A DNA stretch of 64,000 nucleotides from Paragorgia papillata (Eukaryota; Cnidaria; Anthozoa; Scleralcyonacea; Coralliidae), in the NCBI GenBank assembly GCA_035771165.1, contig JAWNZC010000337.1:5013501-5077500 (forward strand). Reading direction: 5' to 3'. Every line of letters starts with the position of its first letter. The stretch's first letter is position 1. Both the position numbers and the translations under genes were made by a program. The notes below the pieces were generated by a model, which saw only the letters and a list, made by a program, of their open reading frames with translations, searched no databases and was not told where the DNA came from. Positions 33,276 to 44,654 of the stretch are shown one piece after another.

Positions 33276-34927
33276 GGCAACAAAAACTCATGTATCTTTA
33301 CATTCACTTGGCAGATTTTAGTCAGTTTTGATCTGGATCGACTGGACGTCACACGATACGTATTAGTATCGGAACTCTTGAGATGCACCAAGCTTTTTAT
33401 TCAAAAATTTCGAGGAGTTCAAAAAGATCTCTTGATGTTATTAAACAGACCGGAAAACAATAGCGACTGGGGCACAAAAGCGTCAGTATTCATGTTTGTC
33501 GGAGTTTATAATTTTTTTTTTGCCTTCTTGACAAGAGAAAATGACTCTTTAAGGATCTCTCGAGATTCTATATTGGGTTGTTTGTCTAAGTTTTGGCTTG
33601 TATTATTTTATTATTGGGCTTTGCTTTAGAAAATGGGCTGGCAGGTTGCGGGGTTAGCAGTTCTGTCCGTACACGTGGCAAAAATTGTTATTATCTTTGA
33701 CTAGAAACTTTGCACTATCCTTGGGATCTAGTTTTGTCTGTGGCAGTCAATTAACGATATGGTCATTGAGTATTGTAAGTAGACGTTTATTTCGCCATGA
33801 GTGTAGATACGTCGAAGGTGAGTCACCTTGTAGTTTGTTTACATGCCAGGTGTCATTAGGCGTGGAAGGCCAATTATAGGGTTTGACGGCAGACGTTCTT
33901 TCTCCTGTATTTTACTAAACTCTATTTAAATATTCATTATATGCATGATAAAATGATTGCATTCTGATTGGTGGGAGCAGTGCAATTATTTTATTAATTG
34001 CACTGCAGTGCAATTGATGTAAAGCTGGGAGAAGGCCCTTTTCGAATATTACTCGTAGTGTAAATCCTTAATATATTGCACTCGCTATCATATGATTACC
34101 TATACTAATAATACTAAACAAAATTTATTTTTACTAAACTTTTTACTAAACTAAGTTATTCATTTTAAACTAGGATTCGTATGGCACAAGGTGCAAAACC
34201 TGTACATTAATTTTGACTTCGTTTGTGTTTTTTTGCTCATGCCATTTTGTCCACCCAAGTGAATTGAGTGAAATTTCAGATTGCCCAGTTTCATTACCTC
34301 ACGTGTTGTTCAGCGTCGTCTGTGTTCATAAATAATTTGTTGCCCTTGGTCATCGCTTTTTCATCTTGTATGGGAATTCAAAGACAAGTCGTGTTTCGTC
34401 GAGTAACAAACGGTTAGTCCGACATCTTAGTATGTTAATTTATACTGTACTTTTAGGAAATAATCAGTCTTATCATTTTACTGAGTTAAAACTTTTGGAA
34501 CAGTACAATAAAAAGTTGGGATGGCCACGCATTTAAATTAATTTCTAAAACTGATTTAGCCTTTTTTCACGTAAACACGTTTTACGCCTTTCAAGCATAG
34601 AACATTAATATCCACTTCTTTACTTTAATTCATCAAGCTGTACGTAATTAGCCTGTTACATGTAACATTTTTATTCACAAGCGTTTTTAGTGCGTGAGCC
34701 GCAATCGATCTGTTCGCGTTCGAGCCCGTTCTTAAAAACTTTCGATTGTCCTGAAATGTTGGTTGGGCTTCTACTCAGTCGCGACAAATTTCTATAAACT
34801 GAACCAGAAAAGAAAGGGTTACGTTAATCGTTTGGTTTCAGCCTTGTCGGTCACGACACATCAGAGCATTCCCTCTAAGAGAGAAGCTTCTCCGTTGAAT
34901 AGGTGAAAGAGATGAAACTTCTTATTA
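33276..34927. other. inner part of left arm, no gene recognised
   Basis: Matches 54047-56160 reversed, except that about 395 bp of the right arm (54680-55072) are missing here between ACCTCAC and GTTGTTCAGCG. Contains a perfect TTGCACTGCAGTGCAA palindrome (34005-34020) beside GCAGTGCAATTATTTTAT. Open frames such as 33685-33879 are conserved on both arms but have no start or splice support. Confidence 0.5.
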
Positions 34928-36109
34928 ATTAAGGCTTATTTGTAGGCATCTTCAAAGTAGCGAAACTTTTCTCACTGAAATCATATCACAACCGGAGAAG
35001 CTGTGACAGTGAAATGTGAACGGGCAACATATAATGAGACGTCTGGTTGCTTATACTTCAAGCTCCGAAGATAAACGACAATACTACCTACAAGCTTTAA
35101 TTGACTGTCTTAAAAGCATCTCTTACACGAGAACATTCTATCTCCTCCAATGAAAATTTTTAGTCGCGTTTATTGTGACCGTTCCGAATGTGGAAGACAA
35201 AATAGGTTTTTAGCCTCTTTATTTCCAAACTAACTGAATTTTAATGACCAATTTACCAATGTATTCACCTTTTAATTTCCCAACAATTAAGATATGTTAT
35301 TCCTTGCAAACCCTTGCAGTTTTACTGGTTTTACCGACCAAGTAAACACACAGTACACGTGCACTGTCCACCCCTCCCTCACACTCACACAAATACAACC
35401 ATGCACCTGCACGGCAGTATATGTAAGCACTGCAAATGTTGCACAGCTGATCAAATCAAATTTATGCATCTCTAATTAGTTCTTCCAAACAGATAAAGAG
35501 AACTGCTTTACCTTTTCCAATTTGCTCAATATTGCTCACCGCCTGTTTAAGTTGTTTTGCAACTCGTACATGCGCTAGCGAGCCAACAACAGCTGAATAA
35601 CAGTGTTAAACAGCCAGAAACTGTATGTTTTTATAGATCCAAATCTATACTTTGGAGCCCGCCAGTTTTTTTGGAAAATGATGCGTGCGCGATACCCTAA
35701 AACTCGCCTATTGCCGTTATTGTAACACAGTGTAATTTACCTGTTTAATTAAATTAATTTGTACAAGCATTCAATTATATTATGACAATTTATTGCTCAG
35801 AATTAGTGAAATTTATATAATAAATTCATTATTTTAGTTACTACGGCGGCCATCTGGCGGTCATTAATTAGATTGCTGTGTGCTGTTAAAATGTTGGTAT
35901 ACTGCAAACATAATCAGAAAACATAATGCCCAACTTTTTTCGGGAAGGCTTTCGTCAGGTATTGAAAAAGTGTAGGGGATATAGAACGAAATGCTAACTT
36001 AGTAACATATAATCATGCATGTGAGAAAAATAAGCCGGTTTTAGTTTTACCAGAACAAATAACAATAACAATAACAATAATGGTAATAAAATAAAAAGTC
36101 ATTAATATT
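34928..36109. other. spacer, non-coding
   Basis: AT-rich, with a short CA-rich stretch (35340-35400). No gene, repeat family or RNA recognised. Confidence 0.5.
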
Positions 36110-36440
36110 TGGTGTCTTTAAAATACACATGCATGAAACAAAAAATAAGTTTGTCTTATTCAAAAAAAAAGAACTTAAAATTACTGAGTAACTTCTTTTG
36201 CAGATTTCGGTTTCCTTGACTCGCTGTTGACGTATTTCAGTTTCTTTGATATGCAAATTTAACAACCTGACGTAACACATGCATATATAATGACATATCG
36301 GAAAAGGTTATATATCTTAATTGCTAGTATTAAATATAATTACTTGAAAATGATCCACATGTTTGGTCTCTCGGGGAGAAACACATGCACACGATTTCTT
36401 TAAATTGATTTGGATTGGTATAATAACAATATTTTTCAAA
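36110..36440 (-). other. relic of the secreted-peptide gene intron
   Basis: Aligns with the intron between the signal and cysteine exons of the right-arm gene (62760-63060): shared runs include AAGTTTGTCTTATT, GAGTAAC.TCTTTTGCAG, ATGCAA.TTTAA and GGAGAAACA..CATGCAC. Identity is clearly lower than between the two arms. No matching exons were found on either side, so only an intron piece of a third, older copy remains. Confidence 0.6.
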
Positions 36441-37544
36441 TAAGATAGCACATTTTTTTGTTTCATGTGCACTTTTTCACTCTTCAGACCTGAGGTTTGC
36501 CACCTGCTATTGCTAGAACAAAACAATGTAAATACAGTAACTAGTTTAGTTAAATAAATACGTAAATAAATAAAATCTGGTTAAATAGTTCAAGTTTTAA
36601 AAATGAAACGTTTTCCAATTTCCTGTAAATGGAAAGAAATGGAGAGAAAGCACAAACTAGTTTCATCTCAGGGGCAATTCAGGTTTGACAGGTTTGTCAA
36701 CATCATTGTTCCTTACGGAGCAAAAATGTCTAGAAAATATCTGTGAGAAAGCGCGTACCAGTTTCACCAATGTGCGGAGCATTTCAATTACCAGGTGCAT
36801 GTAAGTTTAAAAAATTGTGGAAGAGGAGGTGCATGTAAACCTAGACGAATAAGAAAGTGGTCATCACAGATTTCTTTTTTATTTTCTGCCAAAAGATGTC
36901 AATTTTTTGGGTGAAAATGGCTAACGATGTCACCAGATCGTTTCAATTCGTTTCTAACTTCGTAGCTAAGGTATAAAATGAAAATACTAGAAGTTTTAAG
37001 GAATTTTATTATTTAGTAGCTGGGGTACCCTTCCTCTGAAAAAGAATAAACCAATTGTAGAGAGAATTCTGACATAGGACTGTAGCACAGTCTAGCATGA
37101 CTGTAAAACTAGCTGTTTAGTGTACGTTACACCCCTGGCCAAGTTAATCAGTTTCAGCGTTCAGAATCCATCTGTTTGGCATCCAGAGCATTTTGGCAAA
37201 GGTGTGTGCTTTGATTCAGCTTCTATTTTTGTTTGTAACAAAAGTTGATTATAATTAGAAAAGTCCATCAATCTTCACAATGCATCCACACCATCGCAAA
37301 AAATCGAATATTCTCACTCGAAAACATGTAGATGTATCGGCCAGATACATCTACATGAACAAACAGACAAGCGAACGATCGCGGTATGAATATTGGTTTA
37401 TACAATAACGTGACTTCTGTGTGCATATTACTGTTGTGTACCATGATCTGTTAAAGCCTTAAAGGATACACACGCAAATGACCTCAAATCCACGTCAGAT
37501 CATATCAGCAGCCTTGTCTTTTTTCATGACTCAAAAATCCTTCA
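36441..37544. other. spacer, non-coding
   Basis: Contains a short inverted repeat (GATGTATC..GATACATC, 37330-37352). Otherwise no supported feature. Confidence 0.5.
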
Positions 37545-37751
37545 ATTGGTGGCTTTCACGTGACGTCACGGTGGCCATATTTGCGCCCCAAAACAATAAA
37601 ACGGCGGCCCAACCTCGTCCCCAGGGCGTTTGGGGAAGGAAGCGAGCAGGCCGATCAAACGCCCTGGCAAAGGCTGGAATCACGTGAGAAAATATTCCAA
37701 TATATTTGGAAAATTTTCCCGCCAGATTTACCACCGGGCTTCCGGTCGTAT
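37545..37751. mobile_element. left half of a foldback element interrupted by hAT
   Basis: Starts GGTGGCTTTCACGTGACGTC with GGCCATATTTG, includes the AACCTCGTCCCCAGGGCG palindromic MITE (37611-37686) and ends at the hAT target site. The reverse complement of this half, including CCGGAAGCCCGGTG, is at 41855-42030, so the hAT landed inside a pre-existing inverted-repeat structure. Confidence 0.6.
37744..37751. repeat. hAT target-site duplication, left
   Basis: GGTCGTAT, repeated exactly at 41221-41228 on the other side of the element. Eight bases is the length made by hAT transposases. Confidence 0.95.
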
Positions 37752-40700
37752 CAGTGGCGGATTACCCAGTAGGCTGAGTAGGCTGAAGCCTACAGGCCCG
37801 GGCTTGCAAGAGGCCCGTAATTTCCAGAGATTTCCTTTTTTTTAGCATTATTGTTTATTTTATTATTTAAATTTTAATAAAGCAATAAGATGGTAGACAG
37901 TCACTGTCTAGCATTTTACAGTCGTAGTACGGTACTTGTCTTTAATGACGCATAGCTCAGCATTCATGTACTCCCTTCTCATTGCTGGATTTATCCGCTG
38001 ACCAGTGTCCTGCAGTCATTCAAACCGCAGTCAGTGTAGTGCCCCTATACGCTATGTGAGCTACTCGGCTATGAGTTACCAATACAAACCAGGCAATGTG
38101 AAAGTCAAGGAGCGAGAGGAGTGAAAACGTCGACAGGAGGCTGAACGTCAGCGGATTCCAAAGATCCAGAGATGGTTGAGCCCGGCCCCTGCAGGCCCTG
38201 CTTCATCTACACTTTTGTTGTCCTATACATCAACAGCATCTGTGAATTTGCAACGTGAGTCACTGGACACTTCGGAGAGTGAGTCTGAAGCTGAAGTCAG
38301 TCATGAGCCTGACATGCCTGCTTCAGTTGCTGTGGATTCAGCCAGTATCCATAGCATGCAGTGATGACATTTTTGCTCTGAATGACAGTGACACTGATCC
38401 TCACCCACACACCCCAGTTTGCGACATCGGATTATGGCCTAATGACAAGCTTACAAACAGCTTTGTAGAATTCTGGGTGGAGCGTGGCAGTGTCGATTGT
38501 CAGCATGGATGCCGATTTCTCCAAGTCTGTTCAAGATGATGGCAAACAGAAGAGGTGATTCTCCAAATCTTTATTCTCCCGTATTCATTCGTTGAATGGT
38601 GAAAAGATTCAACGTTCATGGCTGTGCTACTCGTCTGCGACACGTCGTGCATTCTGTTTTACCTGCAAGTTGTTTACATGTTCTGATGACATTGCCTTCG
38701 CTGGTGTTGGTTATAGCGACTGGAAAAATTCTGTTGCACGGATAGAAAAACATGAAAACAGTCATAATCATCGTGGCGCATCTCTTGCATTGTTCAACAG
38801 AGCTGATGCCAAAAAACGAGTGGACAATGAACTTTTAGAACAGCACAAAGTGGAAGTTGCTTACGCAAATGCTGTTTTGGAAAGAGTTGTTGCTGTAATT
38901 AGATTCTTGGCTGAACGTGGGCAGCCCTTTTTGGGATCTGTCCACAATGGTAACTTCCTGGGAACACTGGAGTTCTTGGCTAAGTTTGATCCTTAGCTTT
39001 TATCGCAGCTCATATTGAGAAACGTGGAGGACAAGGTAGAGGATCAGTGTCATATCTATCATCTACGATTTGTAATGAATTGATTGATATCATGGGTGGG
39101 AAAGTACTCAGATTCATCGTTGATGAAGTAAACGTAGTGAGGTATTTTTCTCTGACGGTTGACTCTACTCCAGACATTTCACATGTAGATCGCCTCGCAT
39201 GCGTTATTCGATATGTACTGGCAGATGGTCCAGTAGAACGATTTCTCCACTTCTTGGACATGAAGGCGCATACTGCGGAAGAGATGCTCCAGCGGGTGTT
39301 AAGCTTTTTCGAACATGTGGGCTTTGATATCGAAAACTGTAGAGGACAGTCATACGACAATGCAAGCAACATGAGCGGGAAGTATGGTAGTTTACAGGCG
39401 CTTATTCGTGAAAAGAATGAACTCGCAGACTGGGTTCCATGTTTTGCACATTCACTCAATCTGGTTGGACATTGTGCTGTGGACTGTGTTCAAAGTGCCA
39501 CAGCGTTTTTCGACTTTGTTCAGAAGTTGTACACCTTCTTCAGTGCCTCAACTCATCGCTGGCATATATTGTTGAATGAACGTCATGGGTGACTAAGTTG
39601 CCAGTTGTGAAACGCCTTTGTGACACTCGTTGGTCTGCTCATTCGGCAGCCACTTCCGCTCTAAAACAAAGCTACGAGAATATTCATGCAGCTCTTCTCT
39701 TCATTTCAGAAGACACGGATGAAGAAGCAACAACACGACTAGAAGCAACAAGCTTTCAGAAGAAGATGGATTTGTTGGAGAACTGCATCTTGTTGGAACC
39801 CTGGTCATCTGTTCTTGAACGGTTTCACAAGACGTCTGTGAAATTGCAAAGCACCAACCTGGATCTCAATGAAGCTGTCACTCTCTTGGGATCTTTGAAG
39901 AACTATGTGACATCTCTCAGAGATTCTTTTGACGATTTCGAGAAAAAGGGAATGTTGCGATCGAAAGCAAAGTCCTACAAATCAGAGACGGGTCGGAAAC
40001 GCAAGCGAAGTGTTAGATTGAAGTTGAATTACGGTGCAGCTGAAGAGACAGAATTCAGTCCCAGTGAAAGGTTCAGGGTTGAAGTCTTCTTGCCTATTCT
40101 GGACAGGCTACATGCTGAGATCAATAGGCGTCTACAAGCCTACACTAACTTGTCGAATAAGTTTGGATTTCTTCATAACGTATAACTGCTTGATGCAAAA
40201 CAGCTGAGAGGTGAAGCACACAATTTGGTACAGCAGTATCCAAAAGACTTGGAGTCATCTTTTGCAGAAGAACTGGTCCATTTTCGGGAATATATCAAGG
40301 GCAAAATTTCAACACATAATGAAGATGAGTCTGATGACGCTGTTAGCATTGAGCTTCAGATGTACCGTCTTCTGACAAGAAGAGGAATGCGTGAAGTCTT
40401 TCCAAATGCGGAAATTGCTCTCCGAATTTATTTGACTTTGATGGTGAGCAATTGTTCGAGTGAGCGGTCCTTTTCCGCATTGAAACGCATCAAAAATATG
40501 CTGAGATCCACTATAAAAGACCAGAAATTGAACAATTTGTCTATTATGAATATAGAGGTAGATGGTTTCCGGAAAATCGATTTCCAGGATGTTATCAAAG
40601 AATTTGCCTCACGAAAATGCCGCAAACCATTTTTGTAATATGTATATGAAAATGCATCATGTTGTACTTGTTATATCAGGAACGCCCGAACGGGAAAACT

Positions 40701-41220
40701 CCATCAAGTGTTGAATCATGTAAAATGTTATTTGTTGATTTTGTTCTAGTTATTACAAAAGAAAACTGACAGTTTGTGAGATAAAAAGCTGCGTAGATTT
40801 TTATTTTCTTCTACAATAGTATACAGACCTGATCGTTTGTTCAGTTATTCCAACTCATCCTTTCAAGAACTAGAAATAAGTGCTTCCAAATAGCTAGTTA
40901 GCTCCGGCCTCATTTGCCATTCATAGAAAATTGTGATTATGGGAAGACCACGTCCCCAAAATGCTGGAAATGGCATTTCCGAGACTCTAAATTTCCAAAT
41001 TTTCCGGGGGGACATGCCCCCGCACCTCCTTAGACGGTTCTCGCGTTTTCTGTACTTGAATGATCGTTACCAAATTTGCCGATGACGGAGTGACCGGGTG
41101 CCGCCCAAATTAAATCTAGCTAGATACGGCATCGATATAAGTATTTTCATAGATCAGTGCACTATGAGGCCCGTGAATTTTATTTAGCCTACAGGCCCGG
41201 AAACTGGTAATCCGCCACTG
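37752..41220 (+). mobile_element. complete hAT element, coding region mutated
   Basis: 3469 bp bounded by CAGTGGCGGATTACC and GGTAATCCGCCACTG (15-bp perfect TIR, one base apart further in) and an exact 8-bp duplication. Contains one transposase reading region (38071-40638) of the zinc-finger MYM/TTF-type hAT group. Left and right subterminal regions both carry AGCCTACAGGCCCGG in inverted orientation. It is structurally whole, so it could still be moved by an active relative. Confidence 0.95.
38071..40638 (+). pseudogene. hAT transposase (ZMYM1/TTF-type), disrupted
   Basis: A cut-and-paste transposase that binds the TIRs and excises the element. The ATG at 38071 (MSYQYKPGNVK) meets an early stop near 38122. 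Then DIGLWPNDKLTNSFVEFWVE (38420-38480), a TTF-type zinc finger (WLCYSSATRRAFCFTCKLF, 38622-38678; H-x-x-SHNHRGA), the catalytic DSTPDISHVDR (39161-39193) and GQSYDNASNMSG (39345-39380), CFAHSLNL, CDTRWSAHS (39619), and the C-terminal dimerisation block NCSSERSFSALKRIKNMLRS (40450-40510). Breaks: frameshifts near 38345, 38540, 39000 and 39590, and an in-frame TAA at 40183. Length otherwise fits the family. Confidence 0.9.
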
Positions 41221-41228
41221 GGTCGTAT
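41221..41228. repeat. hAT target-site duplication, right
   Basis: GGTCGTAT, identical to 37744-37751. Confidence 0.95.
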
Positions 41229-41296
41229 GTACGTCCGCTTAAATATTTGAATGAACTGAATTAATTAAATAAGCCGTTGTACAAGTCAATACAATT

Positions 41297-41622
41297 TATT
41301 GTCTCTACGAGAAATCCAACATGCTAAAATAGCTCAAAATAACCTTAACACACTGAAATAAACAAAATACACTTTCCTGGGTTGTTGTTTGTGGCGAATT
41401 TGCGATGATATGTTGGTTTGAAGAGTTTCGTGATTGCTGCAGACCAAGCCGTAATAATAATATTGACGGGTTGTTATTCTGGAGCAACCACGAAACTTAA
41501 CCAATATATCATCGCAAACTCATCACAAACAACAACCCAGGAAAGTGTATTTTGTTTATTTCAGTGTGTTAAGGTCGTTATTTTGAGCTATTTTAGCATG
41601 TTGGATTTCTCGTAGAGACAAT
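41297..41622. repeat. 326-bp long-arm hairpin
   Basis: ATTGTCTCTACGAGAAATCC at the left is the exact reverse complement of the right end; arms of about 130 bp continue through AACACACTGAAATAAACAAA and TTGTTGTTTGTG, with a small centre near 41455. It sits inside the larger inverted-repeat structure whose outer parts are 37545-37751 and 41855-42030. Confidence 0.8.
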
Positions 41623-41635
41623 AAATGGTATGGAT

Positions 41636-41791
41636 CGTTTTCACTCACGTGATCGGTGGCCCCGTGGGAGTGGTGAAACAATACGAAATATTTGAATAAG
41701 AAAGAGCTAATTCCCATACCGTACACCAATATGGCCGCCATTTCATTGTTTTGGTACACCAATATGGCCGCCGTGACGTCAGATGAAAACG
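41636..41791. mobile_element. about 155-bp MITE, second copy
   Basis: Near-identical to 19290-19446, same orientation; CGTTTTCACTCACGTGATCG to GATGAAAACG. Differs mainly in the GGGGTGG / GGGAGTGG stretch. Confidence 0.8.
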
Positions 41792-41921
41792 ATCTATTGA
41801 CTTGTACAACGGCTTATTTAATGAATTCAGTTCATTCAAATATATAAGCTGACGTACATAAACCGGAAGCCCGGTGATCAATCTGGCGGGAAAATTTTCC
41901 AAATATATTGGAATATTTTCT

Positions 41922-41997
41922 CACGTGATTCCAGCCTTTGCCAGGGCGTTTGATCGGCCTTCTCGCTTCCTTCCTCAAACGCCCTGGGGACGAGGTT
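41922..41997. repeat. 76-bp palindromic MITE, inverted copy
   Basis: Reverse complement of 37611-37686 (CACGTGATTCCAGCCTTTGC .. GGGGACGAGGTT), with ATTCTCGC against AGCGAGCA in the loop. Confidence 0.75.
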
Positions 41998-42173
41998 GAC
42001 GGCGGCCATATTTGTGTCCTAAATGAATCCCATTGGGATTTAGCTCTATTCTTATTCACAAATTTCCTATTGTTTTAGCAATCCAATATGGCTGTCGGTC
42101 ACGTGGGTGAAACCCAAGAATAAACCGCTTGAGTTTGTATTGTATGAAACAAATAAATTACATTTTTTAATAG

Positions 42174-42206
42174 ATCACAGAAGACGTAACAGCATGTAAA
42201 GAACAG
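42174..42206 (+). other. ITxxxTACKE-encoding block, spacer copy
   Basis: Related to 21604-21640 and positioned 860 bp upstream of the PAN exon. Preceded by TAG. The frame stays open for about 45 codons beyond TACKE. Might be an exon of the downstream gene or a relic of the secreted gene. Confidence 0.3.
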
Positions 42207-42817
42207 TCACGCCACTCGACTTCCTCCCGTCTCGTACTTTTTTGTTGTTTACGTATCCGTGCTGTGACATTTGTTATCTATTACAGTATATTACGTACAG
42301 TAAAAAATGTAATATGTTAAATAACTTATGTACTCGGCGGCCCATGTCACCAGTGTGTGGACAACAGGTTTTAAACGTTTATGAACTTTTTGATGATTTT
42401 AAACTTTGGTAAAGAAAGATCACTTGTCAGTTATATGTATGTGTGTATATAAACTATTTATATGAGATTTGTGGACCATTTTTAACGAAATCTTGTTGCG
42501 ACGACATGTGTGTTGCCGTTAAAATCGTTTTTAAAAATTGATTTAATTTCAAATTTATTTTGAACTGATAATTTCAAACTTGAGCTATTTCCATCGTGTT
42601 TTTCAGTCTAACTTATTAAACATTACCTTATCAAGTAGCATATTTTTATATCAATGCATCCTTTTTAAACTATAAGGAACACTCCAAAACAATAATTATG
42701 TTGATAGAGAAGATATATCGACTTTTGATATTTGTTTGAATTTTATGTATGTTTTTTCTCAGTCAAGAAGCGCTGGTAGTTTTCTAATAAATAAAAAATG
42801 TTTACATAATAAATCTA

Positions 42818-42919
42818 TTAACTCATTCCTGTCCGAGGGCTTCCCCAGAGATGAATAAAATCGTCTGGCGTTAGCCAGAATAAAATACTAAAGACCAATT
42901 CGGACAGGAAAGAGTTAAT
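42818..42919. mobile_element. 102-bp MITE with TCGTCTGGCGTTAGCCAGA core
   Basis: TTAACTCATTCCTGTCCG and CGGACAGGAAAGAGTTAA are the ends; the centre holds TAAAATCGTCTGGCGTTAGC followed by CAGAATAAAA, itself a small hairpin (CTGGCGTTAGCCAG). TTAA may be part of the target site. Relatives at 8750, 13345, 30182, 45545 and 49228. Confidence 0.8.
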
Positions 42920-43417
42920 ACTTTTAATTCTAAAGTAATTTTGTATAAAGAACTGGAAACTAGAAAAACAAGTTCACCTAAATACATACATGAGATTATC
43001 ACCTGTTCAGGAATTTAGAATGGAATAATCTAGATTGTTAAAAATATTTTATTGTTTTTTTCTAAAGGAAATCATCTGACATCGAATGTTATATCAAGCC
43101 ACAACGTGGCATCCATGATGGACTGTGGTCAGCATTGTCTTCAAAGTGAAATATGCGCTGGTATTATTTACCCTTCGCAAAGCAAAAACGACAAGAAAAA
43201 TTGCCAACTTACAAGTAAAGATTTTAAGCCTGAGGACTATGACCAGGAAACAAACAATGCTAATGACTGGACATTTTACAAAGCTCTGGATAAATTATCG
43301 GTAATGTTTTGAATAATAACTTTATTCTTCTTTCTTTAAAATAATGGTTTTTAGATTTTCCTGTTTCAGTAATTACCTCCGCCACCGACCGGCAGGAGGT
43401 TATGTTTCTACCCCTTT

Positions 43418-43569
43418 CTGTTTGTTTGTTTGTTTGTTTTTGTTTGTTTGTTTGTTTGTTTGTTCGTTCGTTCGTTCGTTCGATTGCTTGTTTGTTTGTT
43501 TGTTTGTTTGTTTGTTTGTTTGTTTGTTTGTTTGTTTGTTTGTTTGTTTGTTTGTTTGTTTGTTTGTTT
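43418..43569. repeat. (TTTG)n microsatellite in intron
   Basis: About 36 TTTG units with a TTCG variant block (43463-43481), lying in the intron between the PAN and EGF exons. Long open frames on both strands (KQTN.. and CLFV..) are produced by this repeat. Confidence 0.95.
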
Positions 43570-44528
43570 CCTTGAAAATCTGTGGGGTAAAATATTTCAA
43601 CAATAAAATAGAAGTCATGTTTTGTTGTTATAAATTTTTTATTATAAAAAATCATGCAATCATGTATCATCGTACAAATCATGCATATCATCAATTGTAA
43701 ATATCATGCATAAAAATCATGCAATTATCAGTGGAACAACCATCAATAGGCTAGTTTGAAATTTCTAATGGCTTGAAAAAAGGTGTGGTCACGTCTTATC
43801 ATACGACATGATCACGCGGACAAGTAGACAATTAACATCTCCACAACACCGAACGCTTTCCCGACGGATTAGAAGAAACTTGTTCTGAAAAAAACTGAGA
43901 AGTACCCGATCCACTTGTTGGCAGTGCTGTCAAACTGTCAGTGAATCTTTGATTTATTTTAGTTACAGTCTTCAATAAACCTCTGCAATAATGGTGGACA
44001 ACGGGTAGAGAATTCTTCACAATCGGACGGTTTCAGCTGTAAATGTGGTGTGAAATACAAAGGAAAATTTTGTGAGGATGAAAAAGGTATGCTTAGGTAT
44101 ACGAAATTTAGATCGAGGACTCGTACAAGATCACCGTTTAGCTAAAACACCACTTTGGGATTCCCGCGTCTTTGTATGAGGCAGTTAATTGGGCCGCTCT
44201 AAGATGAAAGTTCATAATAGGACAAATAAATGATATAAAAAAGTAGAGCGCTTGTAGGCAGTGTTTTGAATAAAGAAAACTGAAAAGGTGGTGACTGGTG
44301 AACTACCGAGATTTTTAGTAAACGAAATACTGATGTTTTGAGTCTTTATTCTTTGACGAAGGGCTCCGTTTGAAATATTAGTATTTCATAATTACACCAT
44401 TTAAAAAAAACCAAAAAAAAACAAAGAACTTTAGATGTAGCTGATGTAGCTATAGCTATTGTTTTTAAATATCTTTTATAGTTTTCAAATCGTGTAAAGC
44501 AGTGTTAAAAATCTCAAGGTAATTTTAA

Positions 44529-44654
44529 CAAACGAACGAACGAACGAACGAACGAACGAACGAACGAACGAACGAACGAACGAACGAACGAACGAACGAA
44601 CGAACGAACGAACGAACGAACGAACGAACGAACGAACGAACGAACGAACGAACG
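44529..44654. repeat. (AACG)n microsatellite in intron
   Basis: About 31 nearly perfect AACG units in the intron before the fibrinogen-like exon; gives an artificial SFVR repeat frame on the minus strand. Confidence 0.95.

Larger units (their letters stand above)
19750..34927. repeat. left arm of a large inverted duplication
   Basis: Nearly everything in this stretch reappears, reverse-complemented and in opposite order, at 54047-64000. Matched landmarks: signal-peptide exon (20321-20419 / 63342-63440), cysteine exon (21299-21501 / 62253-62454), Penelope pair (23540-25860 / 59096-61461), second Penelope fragment (25938-26490 / 58485-59020), tRNA-like foldback (27076-27331 / 57586-57845) and inner end (34840-34927 / 54047-54140). 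The arms differ by scattered substitutions and several large indels. The inner boundary is where identity stops after CTTCTTATTA. The outer boundary is at or beyond 19750 and coincides with the window end on the right side. Confidence 0.9.

Noticed and set aside
33685..33879. Conserved 64-codon frame (also 55496-55687)
   Set aside because: Conserved only because the arms are duplicates; a 2-codon gap and lack of splice or promoter signals give no coding support.
41418..41615. Frames within the 326-bp hairpin
   Set aside because: Both strands give nearly the same protein because the arms are inverted copies.
43260..43700. Long frames with KQTNKQTN or CLFVCLFV repeats
   Set aside because: Produced by the (TTTG)n microsatellite on both strands; no start, splice or composition support.
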